38,735 bases of DNA. It comes from Nitrospirota bacterium. Its GTDB lineage: Bacteria > Nitrospirota > Thermodesulfovibrionia > Thermodesulfovibrionales > UBA6898. Shown here piece after piece: positions 1 to 6,964 of the stretch. The stretch spans positions 1 through 38,735 of the forward strand of contig SCQH01000052.1 in NCBI GenBank assembly GCA_004321925.1, in the 5' to 3' direction. The translations under genes were made by a program, and so were the position numbers. Each line of letters begins with the position of its first letter. Position 1 is the first letter of the stretch. The notes beneath the pieces were generated by a model. The model made no database searches. It was not told the DNA's origin and worked only from the letters and a program-made list of their open reading frames with translations.

Positions 1-248
1 CTCTTTATGAGGATGTTCCGAAGGTGTCTTATTCTGGTTGTACTCTCGAAAAGTTTGCGGTTTCTTGACAGTATCGGATTGTCGGCGGTACCGTGCAACT
101 CACCAGCGTAAGGACAGTGTCGGTTATCAGGTGACAGACTCACTGTTCGTACGCACTCCTTTGCCTTGTTATTTCGCCTCCATTACGCGTTCCTCTTGAG
201 CTAACAAGATGTTCCATGACTGAGACATCCCTCCCCTGTCTTCTGCAA

Positions 249-257
249 TGCTATAAT
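249..257 (+). promoter_or_regulatory. Extended -10 promoter for HU
   Basis: TG at 249-250, one base, then a perfect TATAAT at 252-257 make an extended -10 element. No convincing -35 lies 16-18 bp upstream. The HU start codon is 30 bp downstream of the -10, behind an AAGGGGGAAG ribosome-binding site at 274-283. Bases 1-248 hold no gene I can recognise. Confidence 0.6.
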
Positions 258-287
258 ATGGTCATCAAATTCCAAGGGGGAAGCAAA

Positions 288-560
288 ATGACAAAGGTTG
301 AACTTATCGAAAAGATGGCAAAGGATGCGGACATCTCAAAGGCAGCAGCGGACAAGGCTCTTAATTCTTTCATGGACGGCATCAAGAAGGCCCTGAAGAA
401 AGGCAACAAAGTTACTCTTGTAGGGTTCGGGACTTTCTCTGTCGGCAAACGGGCTGCCAGGACAGGGCGCAATCCTCAGACTGGGGCAGTTCTTAAGATT
501 AAGGCTTCCAAGGCACCGAAGTTCAAGGCTGGGAAGGGCTTTAAGGACGCTATAAAGTAA
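288..560 (+). CDS. HU family DNA-binding protein
   Basis: Small basic histone-like protein that binds and bends DNA as a dimer in the nucleoid. The 90-residue product begins MTKVELIEKM and has the HU fold signature: an N-terminal helix-turn-helix dimerisation region, the core GFGTFSVGKRAAR, then the arm with GRNPQTG that inserts in the minor groove. A longer frame is open from 216, but the ATG at 288 follows a strong purine-rich ribosome-binding site and gives the normal family length, so I take it as the start. The stop is two bases before the glutaredoxin-like selenoprotein frame at 563, so the two are probably cotranscribed. HU and IHF subunits are close relatives; the length and the lack of IHF-specific features favour HU. 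Confidence 0.95.
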   Translation: MTKVELIEKMAKDADISKAAADKALNSFMDGIKKALKKGNKVTLVGFGTFSVGKRAARTGRNPQTGAVLKIKASKAPKFKAGKGFKDAIK

Positions 561-562
561 AC

Positions 563-772
563 ATGGCTCGCATCATCATTTATGGCAAGGCTGGCTGACC
601 CTATACCGAGAAGGCTATTTCAGCCTACCGGACAGCACAGTATTTTGATGTGAAACACGACCCCACAAAACTTGAAGAAATGCTTCTGCATTCCAAAGAC
701 ATCAGAAAGGTGCCGGTCATTATTGAGGACGGGAAAGTGGCAATAGGCTACGGAGGGTCTTGAGGGGTTTAA
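563..772 (+). CDS. Glutaredoxin-like selenoprotein with two Sec codons (UXX-stop type)
   Basis: Reading from ATG 563 gives 69 residues with in-frame TGA at 596-598 and 761-763 and a TAA stop at 770-772. The first TGA sits where glutaredoxins have the active-site Cys (IIIYGKAG-U-PYTEKA, compare CPYC/CPYT). The rest keeps the fold: a helix, then KVPVIIEDGKVAIGYGG with the cis-Pro VPVI. The second TGA is third from the end, giving C-terminal U-G-V-stop. From memory this matches small glutaredoxin-related selenoproteins called UXX-star; I could not search. AAGGA at 543-547 is a plausible ribosome-binding site, a little distant. Hairpins follow both TGAs; the second is a very good bacterial SECIS candidate. 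A decayed pseudogene is the alternative, but both TGAs fall at functional positions and nothing else is damaged. Likely a thiol/selenol redox protein in the cytoplasm. Confidence 0.82.
606..631 (+). promoter_or_regulatory. Candidate bacterial SECIS for first Sec codon
   Basis: Stem-loop inside the coding sequence, starting 7 bases after the first TGA. AGGCT (612-616) pairs with AGCCT (622-626) around loop ATTTC. CCG (606-608) pairs with CGG (629-631) as an outer stem, with a G610-C628 pair and a small internal mismatch between. The loop begins 18 nt after the TGA, which fits bacterial SECIS spacing, but the usual G in the first two loop bases is absent, so this element is weaker than the second. 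Confidence 0.5.
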
Positions 773-791
773 TCCCGATAGGTTATCGGGA
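773..791 (+). promoter_or_regulatory. Candidate bacterial SECIS for second Sec codon
   Basis: Perfect 8-bp hairpin TCCCGATA (773-780), loop GGT (781-783), TATCGGGA (784-791), starting directly after the TAA stop. The loop begins 17 nt after the second TGA and starts with G. From memory both match the bacterial SECIS rule (G in the first loop bases, loop about 16-37 nt after UGA). No T-run follows, so it is not a typical terminator. Confidence 0.7.
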
Positions 792-835
792 AAGTCTGCG
801 GGGAGGTCTTTCGTGGACACCATATTCATATCGCG

Positions 836-1681
836 CTAGGGCCTGATCTTTTTCTGTACTTGGCTAATGACCCCGTGCAGCATATTGAGCTCCCAATCGG
901 TGAGGCCTGCCCTGCCGATGAAGTGCTTGAGGTTGAGCATGATCTTCTTTTCGAGGTCCCGGTCCCCGCGGGGGATGTATTCGAGCATCCGCAGGAGGTC
1001 GGTCATCCTGTCATAGAGCGCCGTCACCTCCTCATGGGTGACCAGGTTCAGCCGGCCGGCGTTGCCCTTCTTTTTCTTCAGGCCTTCATCATGCACCGCC
1101 CAGAGCGCCTTTGACGTCTCATAGGCCACGATCATGACGGCCTGGGCAAGGTTCAGCGAAGGCTGCGCACTGCTTGAGGGGATGGTCATGAGGAGCCCGC
1201 ACTCCGCGACCTCTGCATTATAGAGCCCCCGGGATTCCCGGCCGAAGAGCAGGGCCACCTTATTCCCTGCGATCTCAGCGCTTACCCGTTTGACCCCCTG
1301 CTCCACAGGCAGAATCAGGCCGCGGCTCTTTCCCTTGCGGGCAGTGGTCCCCACGACGATCGACATGTCCCTGACCGCCTCGCGGACGCTGCCGAAGGTC
1401 TCTGCATGATTGAGGATGTCAAGGGCATTGCAGGCAAGCCAGCGGGCTTCGTCGGTGATGTCGGGCGGGTTGACCAGCCTGAGCCTCTGAAAGCCCATGT
1501 TCTTGATAGCCCGCGCAGAGGCCCCGATATTGCCCGGCTCCTTCGGTTCCACAAGGACAAAATAGATGTTGTCCCGCCAGGCGTTCATGGATGCAGCAGA
1601 CTGATCGGCCGCATGGGGAGGTGCAGGATCTGTTTTCTTAGCGGTTCTCATAGGGTTGCAGGCGTTGCCTAGCCTGTGCAC
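836..1681 (-). CDS. trmJ: TrmJ/SpoU-type tRNA 2'-O-methyltransferase
   Basis: SPOUT-class RNA methyltransferase, most likely modifying the 2'-O of tRNA position 32 with SAM. Three family motifs are visible: motif 1 in PGNIGASARAIKNMGF, motif 2 around VALLFGRESRGL, and motif 3 in PSLNLAQAVMIVAYE, which forms the SAM-binding knot. A C-terminal extension after the knot is typical of TrmJ rather than the shorter TrmL. The longest frame starts at GTG 1681. The internal ATGs at 1651 (residue 11) and 1588 (residue 32, MNAWRDNIYF) are possible true starts, and homology would begin near residue 35; none has a clear ribosome-binding site. It runs towards the selenoprotein gene and ends 63 bases from that gene's stop. 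Confidence 0.85.
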   Translation of the reverse strand: MHRLGNACNPMRTAKKTDPAPPHAADQSAASMNAWRDNIYFVLVEPKEPGNIGASARAIKNMGFQRLRLVNPPDITDEARWLACNALDILNHAETFGSVREAVRDMSIVVGTTARKGKSRGLILPVEQGVKRVSAEIAGNKVALLFGRESRGLYNAEVAECGLLMTIPSSSAQPSLNLAQAVMIVAYETSKALWAVHDEGLKKKKGNAGRLNLVTHEEVTALYDRMTDLLRMLEYIPRGDRDLEKKIMLNLKHFIGRAGLTDWELNMLHGVISQVQKKIRP

Positions 1682-1743
1682 TAGTGTAACAGACCGCCGT
1701 CAGAAGTAAAAGAAGTATCCCGGCGTCTCGGCCGCGGGTGAGC

Positions 1744-1772
1744 TTTACAAACCACCCCTATTCTTTTATGAT
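1744..1772 (+). promoter_or_regulatory. Sigma-70-type promoter for nadE
   Basis: TTTACA at 1744-1749 and TATGAT at 1767-1772 are separated by exactly 17 bp. The expected start of transcription is near 1779, giving a leader of about 20 nt that contains AGAGGA (1784-1789) before the ATG at 1800. Confidence 0.65.
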
Positions 1773-1799
1773 GTAGACTATGCAGAGGACTTATTGACC

Positions 1800-3548
1800 A
1801 TGACCTTTCTGAGACTGGCCCTTGCACAGATGAACCCTGTTGTCGGCGACCTTTCGGGGAACGCCGGGAGGATCATCCGCACGCTCAAAAAAGCGGTGAA
1901 GGAGCAGGCGGATATTGTGGTCTTCCCCGAGCTGGCTCTCACCGGCTATCCTCCCGAGGACCTTATCCTGAAACCTCAGTTCATTGCCGATAATATGGCC
2001 GAGATGAAACGCATCAGCAGCCATGCCCCGGGGATCACGGCGATCATAGGGTTCGTCGATGCCGGGGAAAAGGGCGGGCTCTATAATGCGGCTGCGGTCA
2101 TCTCCGGGGGCAAGCTTATCGATATCTACCATAAGATACTTCTGCCGAACTACGGGGTCTTCGACGAGGTGAGGTACTTCAAACCTGGCAAAAGGGTGCC
2201 GGTCTATTCAATACCTGCTACCCGGCCTGCAGTGCGGTTCGGCATCAATATCTGCGAAGACATCTGGCATGCGGCAGGCCCGGCGCGCCAGCAGTCTCTG
2301 GCAGGGGCGGAGCTCATCATCAACATCAACGCCTCACCGTATGAAACAGGGAAGCCCGAATGCAGGAGGAGGCTCATCCAGCAGAGGGCTGCCGAGAACA
2401 GCGTGGTCATCGCGTATCTCAACACGGTCGGCGGGCAGGACGAGCTGGTCTTCGACGGGCTCAGCATGGTCTATGACCATACCGGGTGCCTGATAGCCCA
2501 GGCAAAGGCCTTTGCCGAAGAACTGATGATCGTCGACCTTGATCTCGGCAAGACGAGGAAATACCGCCGGCTCAGGGGACTTTGCGATAAGCCCCGGGTA
2601 GCGAAGACCGCCCCTGCCCTGCAGGAGATCAGGGTCCCCGCAGCCAGGGTCCCGGCCAGACATACCATGAGGAAGGCCGGCTTCAGCGGCATCCTGATCC
2701 AGGAGGAGGAGATATACCGGGCCCTGATGCTCGGCACCGCCGACTATATCAGAAAGAACGGGTTCAAGGGCGCGGTCATCGGACTGAGCGGCGGCATTGA
2801 TTCCTCCCTGGTAGCGGCCGTTGCAGCAGACGCCATCGGCAGGGAGAATGTCACCGGCGTCTTCATGCCGTCGGAATTCACCTCGCAGGAAAGCAGGGAA
2901 GACGCGTTCCTGCTCGCAGAGAACCTCGGCATCACGATCACCGAGCTGCCGATCGGAAAACTGCTGCAGGAATATAAACGTTCCCTTGTCCATCAATTTG
3001 AAGGCCTTGCCGAAGACATCACCGAGGAGAACCTCCAGGCACGGATACGGGGGAACCTCCTGATGGCCCTTTCGAACAAGTTTGGCTGGATCGTGCTGAC
3101 AACCGGCAACAAGTCCGAGATGAGCGTGGGCTACGCAACCCTTTACGGAGACATGGCAGGCGGCTTTGCGGTCATCAAGGATGTCCCCAAGACGCTCGTC
3201 TACCGGGTCTGCCGGTGGAGGAACCTGCAGCGGGAAGGCGGCGTGATACCGGCGCGGGTGCTGGTCAAGGAGCCGACCGCGGAACTGAGGCCTGACCAGA
3301 AAGACAGCGACTCGCTGCCGCCCTATGAGATCCTCGACCCGATTCTTAAAGCATACATCGAAGAGGAGATCAGCTTTGAGGAGATCGTCAGGCTCGGCTA
3401 TGATGCGGCAACCGTTAAAAGGGTGATCAGCCTGGTGGACCGCAGTGAATATAAACGCAGGCAGTCGCCTCCGGGGATAAAGATCACCGGCCGGGCCTTC
3501 GGCAGGGACAGACGTTTCCCCATAACCAACAGATACAGGAGCTATTGA
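1800..3548 (+). CDS. nadE: Glutamine-dependent NAD+ synthetase
   Basis: Two-domain enzyme that amidates nicotinate adenine dinucleotide to NAD+ with ATP and glutamine-derived ammonia. Residues 1-260 are a nitrilase-type glutaminase with the Glu-Lys-Cys triad visible: E44 in VVFPELALTGYPPEDL, K112 in YHKILLPNYG, C152 in GINICEDIW. The C-terminal half is the N-type ATP-pyrophosphatase synthetase with SGGIDSS at 330-336, then LTTGNKSEMSVGYATLYGDM and KEPTAELRPDQKDSDSLPPY. The ATG at 1800 is chosen because AGAGGA lies 10 bases upstream; a TTG at 1794 is in frame but poorer. It is the first gene of a set with the small exported protein and rsmI, which are joined by overlapping or abutting codons. 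Confidence 0.96.
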   Translation: MTFLRLALAQMNPVVGDLSGNAGRIIRTLKKAVKEQADIVVFPELALTGYPPEDLILKPQFIADNMAEMKRISSHAPGITAIIGFVDAGEKGGLYNAAAVISGGKLIDIYHKILLPNYGVFDEVRYFKPGKRVPVYSIPATRPAVRFGINICEDIWHAAGPARQQSLAGAELIININASPYETGKPECRRRLIQQRAAENSVVIAYLNTVGGQDELVFDGLSMVYDHTGCLIAQAKAFAEELMIVDLDLGKTRKYRRLRGLCDKPRVAKTAPALQEIRVPAARVPARHTMRKAGFSGILIQEEEIYRALMLGTADYIRKNGFKGAVIGLSGGIDSSLVAAVAADAIGRENVTGVFMPSEFTSQESREDAFLLAENLGITITELPIGKLLQEYKRSLVHQFEGLAEDITEENLQARIRGNLLMALSNKFGWIVLTTGNKSEMSVGYATLYGDMAGGFAVIKDVPKTLVYRVCRWRNLQREGGVIPARVLVKEPTAELRPDQKDSDSLPPYEILDPILKAYIEEEISFEEIVRLGYDAATVKRVISLVDRSEYKRRQSPPGIKITGRAFGRDRRFPITNRYRSY

Positions 3549-3814
3549 TGAAAGTCCTCCATGACATCCCCCGGTATTGCTCTGTCGTCATACTCCTTGT
3601 TTCTCTCCTTTCGCCCCCCTGCCAGGCAGCCGGGAAGGAAGGCTTCGCGTTCAATAAACAGGCTGAGCTCCAGCAGATAAAGCCGAAGAAGCCGGTCAAG
3701 ATAAAATTGAAGCGGACGGCCAAGGACGAATACAGCTGGGAGCTTGCCGGAGATGATGTGGACGACATCATCCAGGCCGACAGGCGGCTCCGCAAGATGC
3801 TGAGCGCAAAATAG
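3548..3814 (+). CDS. Small exported protein of unknown function
   Basis: I do not recognise this family. The 88-residue product has a clear Sec signal peptide: basic start, hydrophobic run SVVILLVSLL, then SPPCQAAGK. Cleavage after QAA is likely; the Cys could instead be a lipobox-like residue, but the context is poor. The mature part is about 60 residues, highly charged and Lys-rich (KPKKPVKIKLKRT), ending in an acidic helix. ATG 3548 overlaps the nadE stop as ATGA, and the stop abuts the rsmI ATG, so it is translationally coupled between two enzymes with no obvious link to it. A role in the periplasm is all the sequence supports. Confidence 0.7.
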   Translation: MKVLHDIPRYCSVVILLVSLLSPPCQAAGKEGFAFNKQAELQQIKPKKPVKIKLKRTAKDEYSWELAGDDVDDIIQADRRLRKMLSAK

Positions 3815-4636
3815 ATGGCGTCAGGCAGCCTGTATATCGTCTCCACCCCCATCGGGAACCTCGAGGACATCACCCTGCGGGCCCTGCGCATCCTCAAAGA
3901 GGTCGATGTCATCGCCGCAGAGGACACCCGCCACTCGGCCAAGCTCCTGAACCATTACGGCATCTCGAAGCCCCTCATCAGCTACTGGGGAGAGAAGGAA
4001 AAGATAAAGGCGGAGGAGACGCTCGAGATACTGCATTCAGGGAGGTCCGTGGCCCTTATCTCGGATGCGGGCACCCCCGGCATATCAGACCCCGGGAACC
4101 TCCTTGTCGCCAGGGCGATCAGCGCGGGCATCGATGTTGTGCCGATCCCCGGCCCGACCGCCGTGATAGCGGCGCTCTCCCTGTCCGGGCTGCCGACCTC
4201 GTCCTTTGTCTATACCGGATTCCTCCCGGTCAAGCATTCCGAGCGGGTCAGGACACTGCAGGCGCTGAGCCTCGAGACCAGGACGATCGTCCTTTACGAG
4301 GCGCCCCACCGGATCGTCGAGACGGTCGCTGAAATGGCGGAGATATTCGGCGACAGACGGGCAGTCCTCGTGAAGGAGCTGACCAAGCTCTTCGAAACGA
4401 CCCTCCGCGGGACCCTTGCCGAGATCCTCCCCCGGCTCGAAGATTCAAAGATCGCCGGAGAATATGTGCTCGTGATCGAAGGCAGAAGCAGGGAGGAAGG
4501 CATCAGCATTGAGGACGCACTGGGTGAGGTCAGGGCACTCATGAAAAAAGGGCTGGGAAGAAAAGAGGCCTCAAAAAAGATCGGGGAGGAGTACGGCCTG
4601 AGCAAGAAAGAGCTCTACGACAGGAGCCTGGAGTAA
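3815..4636 (+). CDS. rsmI: 16S rRNA (cytidine1402-2'-O)-methyltransferase
   Basis: RsmI methylates the 2'-O of C1402 in the ribosomal P site of 16S rRNA, using SAM. The 273-residue protein has the tetrapyrrole-methylase fold: N-terminal LYIVSTPIGNLEDITLRAL, then VIAAEDTRHSAKLL, the SAM-binding LISDAGTPGISDPG, and PGPTAVIAALSLSGLPTSSF. The C-terminal part ends with the GLGRKEASKKIGEEYGLSKK segment typical of the family. It begins directly after the stop of the small exported protein, so translation probably depends on coupling. It converges with the FabF-type gene 17 bases downstream. Confidence 0.95.
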   Translation: MASGSLYIVSTPIGNLEDITLRALRILKEVDVIAAEDTRHSAKLLNHYGISKPLISYWGEKEKIKAEETLEILHSGRSVALISDAGTPGISDPGNLLVARAISAGIDVVPIPGPTAVIAALSLSGLPTSSFVYTGFLPVKHSERVRTLQALSLETRTIVLYEAPHRIVETVAEMAEIFGDRRAVLVKELTKLFETTLRGTLAEILPRLEDSKIAGEYVLVIEGRSREEGISIEDALGEVRALMKKGLGRKEASKKIGEEYGLSKKELYDRSLE

Positions 4637-4653
4637 GCAGGCCGCTATTTCTG

Positions 4654-5886
4654 CTATTCTGCAGCCCGTTTCAGCGCCAGCACCGCATTGACCCCGCCGA
4701 AACCGAAGGACGGCGAGACCGCCAGGCTGATATCCGCCTCTGTCCTCTGCCGGACAATAGATAGATCACAGGCCTCGTCCTGCTCATGCAGATTGATCGT
4801 CGGGGGTATGCTGCCCGTCGAGAGGACCATCGCCGTGAATGCGGCCTCAAGCGGGCCTGAGGCCCCGAGCATATGTCCGGTCATCGACTTAAGTGCGCTG
4901 ACAGGGACCTTGCCTGTCCTCTCCCCGAAGACCCTCCGGAGGGCCGCTGCCTCAACCCTGTCCCCGAGCCTGGTCGATGTGCCATGGCTGCTGATATACT
5001 CCACCTCTTCAGCAGAGACAGCCGCATCCTCCAGGGCCAGCCTGATCGCCCTGGCCTCGCCCTCCTCGTCCGGCTGCGTGATATGGAAGGCATCGGCAGT
5101 GCAGGCATAGCCGGCTATCTCCGCATAGACCCGGGCCCCCCGCTTCCGGGCAATATCGAGGTCCTCAAGCAGCATGACAGCGGCGCCCTCAGCAAGGACA
5201 AAGCCGTTCCTTGACCTGTCAAACGGCCTGCTTGCTGAAGCGTCCTGATGGTCAGAGAGCGCACCGGCGGCGCCATAGCCCTGGACGCAGGACCAGCATA
5301 CCGGCGCCTCTGTGCCCCCGGCAAGCATCGGCCCCGGATATCCGGCCTTTATCAGGCGGTATGCCTCCCCGACAGCATTCGTCCCGGAGGCACAGGCATT
5401 GGATATCCCCATGCAGTGCCCCTTCAGACCGAGCTTCTGGGCTGAAAAAGATGAGGCAGCGCTGATGGTCGAAGACGGCATGAGATAGGGCGAAAAACGG
5501 GCCTTACGGCCTGCCCTGCAGGCTTCGGTATTTTTCAGGATGGCCTTTTCCATGCTGCTGATACCGCCCCTGCTGGATCCGATGATGACCCCGCCCGACT
5601 CAACGTAACGGCCCCCGGCAAGCGCCGCGTCCTTAAGGGCCATTGCAGAGGCGGCAAGGCCATAAAGCACAAAGGGGTCGTGGTGCAGCACCTCTTTGCG
5701 GCTCAGGTACTGCCCGGGCCGAAAGCCCCTCACCTCACCGGCCATCTGCCACGCCAGCCCGGAGGCGTCGAACCTGCTGATCCGGCCGATGCCGGGGCAA
5801 CCCTCAAGGGCAGCCTTCCAGGAATCCTCAAAGGTATTGCCAAGCGGGGTGACCGCCCCGATGCCGGTAATAGCGACCCGTTTCAT
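4654..5886 (-). CDS. Beta-ketoacyl-ACP synthase II (FabF type)
   Basis: Condensing enzyme that elongates acyl-ACP with malonyl-ACP in fatty acid synthesis. The Cys-His-His triad is visible: C165 in ISNACASGTNAVG, H301 in SSHGTSTRLGD, H338 in KSMTGHMLGASG, with the supporting Lys five residues before. C-terminal PSFGFGGVNAVLALKR is the usual glycine-rich end. Length (about 410) is normal. The gene stands alone, away from any fabD/fabG/acpP set, and several positions differ from housekeeping FabF (for example HHDPFVLYG), so it may be a second copy with a special substrate. Start: ATG 5886 follows an in-frame GTG at 5889; neither has a strong ribosome-binding site. Confidence 0.88.
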   Translation of the reverse strand: MKRVAITGIGAVTPLGNTFEDSWKAALEGCPGIGRISRFDASGLAWQMAGEVRGFRPGQYLSRKEVLHHDPFVLYGLAASAMALKDAALAGGRYVESGGVIIGSSRGGISSMEKAILKNTEACRAGRKARFSPYLMPSSTISAASSFSAQKLGLKGHCMGISNACASGTNAVGEAYRLIKAGYPGPMLAGGTEAPVCWSCVQGYGAAGALSDHQDASASRPFDRSRNGFVLAEGAAVMLLEDLDIARKRGARVYAEIAGYACTADAFHITQPDEEGEARAIRLALEDAAVSAEEVEYISSHGTSTRLGDRVEAAALRRVFGERTGKVPVSALKSMTGHMLGASGPLEAAFTAMVLSTGSIPPTINLHEQDEACDLSIVRQRTEADISLAVSPSFGFGGVNAVLALKRAAE

Positions 5887-6133
5887 CACTGAAGAGATAC
5901 AGCAGCGGCGGTCCGGGAGTATCGGTCAGCAGGCATACAGCGGAATAAATTCCTGACTTTTTTCAGGGCCATGATCCTCTTCCATATAACAAAAGTATGA
6001 ACAAAAACCGGCGGGCTTGTCAAAAACCTTCAGACGGACAGGGGCTTCCTCAGCCGGTCATAATAATCTTTTTCCTTTAATAATTCTATGCTTCTGTGAT
6101 ATTTTATAAAAAACTGTTTCTCAAGGATGGGTC

Positions 6134-6964
6134 TTGTCAGGGTCGATCTTAAAGAAAAGGCGCGAAGAACTGGGGCTTGATATCACGGAGGTCTCAGTCC
6201 TGCTGAAGATCAGGAAGGAATATCTCTCGGCAATTGAAGAGGACCTCTTCGACAAACTGCCGGCGCCGGTCTATACCATGGGGTATATCAGAAGCTATGC
6301 GCAGCATCTCAACGTTGATCCGACCGAGATCATCAAGGTCTATGCAACACAACTCCCTCCACCAAAAACGGATACAACCATCATGCCGGTCATCCTTGAT
6401 GAGGACCGGAGAAGACCGAAACGGTTCTATATGGCCGCGGCCTTGCTGGTGGTCATTGCCGGCATCATCGTCGGCCTTAAGGTCCTGCACATCCCGGACA
6501 GGCTAAGGCAGGGACATACCCCGAAAGAAACCCCCGCAGTGACCCCGGCTCCCGTGACAGAAAAAGCTCTGTCGCCGGTGAAGGGACCGGTCGTGCAGCA
6601 GCCCGCGATGAAACCGCCGGAACAGCCGCAGGCCCCTCAGGAGAAGCCGGTCATTCCGGCTTCTGGTGAGCAACCGCTGTCAAAAGAGGCAGCGCCGGCA
6701 GCTCAGGCTTCTGCGCAGAGAAAGGACCTGCACCGGCTTACGATAGTGGCAACCGATACAAGCTGGGTATTTGTCAGATTCAAAAACGGCAAATACCAGG
6801 AGCTGACGCTGCAGCCGGGCCAGACAAAGGAATGGTTCTTTCTGGAAGGCGCGACCCTCAGGACCGGAAATGCCGGAGGTATTCAGATCTCGCTTGACGG
6901 GAAAGAGGTCGGGCCGCCGGGTGAAAAGGGCCAGCCGCTGACCCTCGAACTCCAGGTAAACTGA
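6134..6964 (+). CDS. RodZ-like helix-turn-helix membrane protein
   Basis: Membrane-anchored protein with a cytoplasmic helix-turn-helix, similar to RodZ, which links MreB to the rod-shape machinery. Residues 1-75 are the HTH domain (LKKRREELGLDITEVSVLLK, with PVYTMGYIRSYAQHL). A single membrane helix lies at about 99-117, followed by a Pro/Gln/Ala-rich periplasmic linker (about 125-200) and a C-terminal beta domain of the DUF4115 type (SWVFVRFKNGKYQELTLQPGQ). The start is TTG 6134, with AAGGA at 6123-6127 well placed upstream; no in-frame ATG fits. Its stop TGA abuts the TCA complement of the glnS stop, so two convergent genes meet with no spacing. No other cell-shape genes are nearby. Confidence 0.85.
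   Translation: MSGSILKKRREELGLDITEVSVLLKIRKEYLSAIEEDLFDKLPAPVYTMGYIRSYAQHLNVDPTEIIKVYATQLPPPKTDTTIMPVILDEDRRRPKRFYMAAALLVVIAGIIVGLKVLHIPDRLRQGHTPKETPAVTPAPVTEKALSPVKGPVVQQPAMKPPEQPQAPQEKPVIPASGEQPLSKEAAPAAQASAQRKDLHRLTIVATDTSWVFVRFKNGKYQELTLQPGQTKEWFFLEGATLRTGNAGGIQISLDGKEVGPPGEKGQPLTLELQVN

Noticed and set aside
109-150. An ACAGTG/CACTGT inverted repeat near the left edge
   Set aside because: Only six bases per arm with a loop of about 20; expected by chance.
620-829. A 69-codon minus-strand frame over the selenoprotein region
   Set aside because: No ribosome-binding site or recognised domain; the plus-strand frame reads as a glutaredoxin fold.
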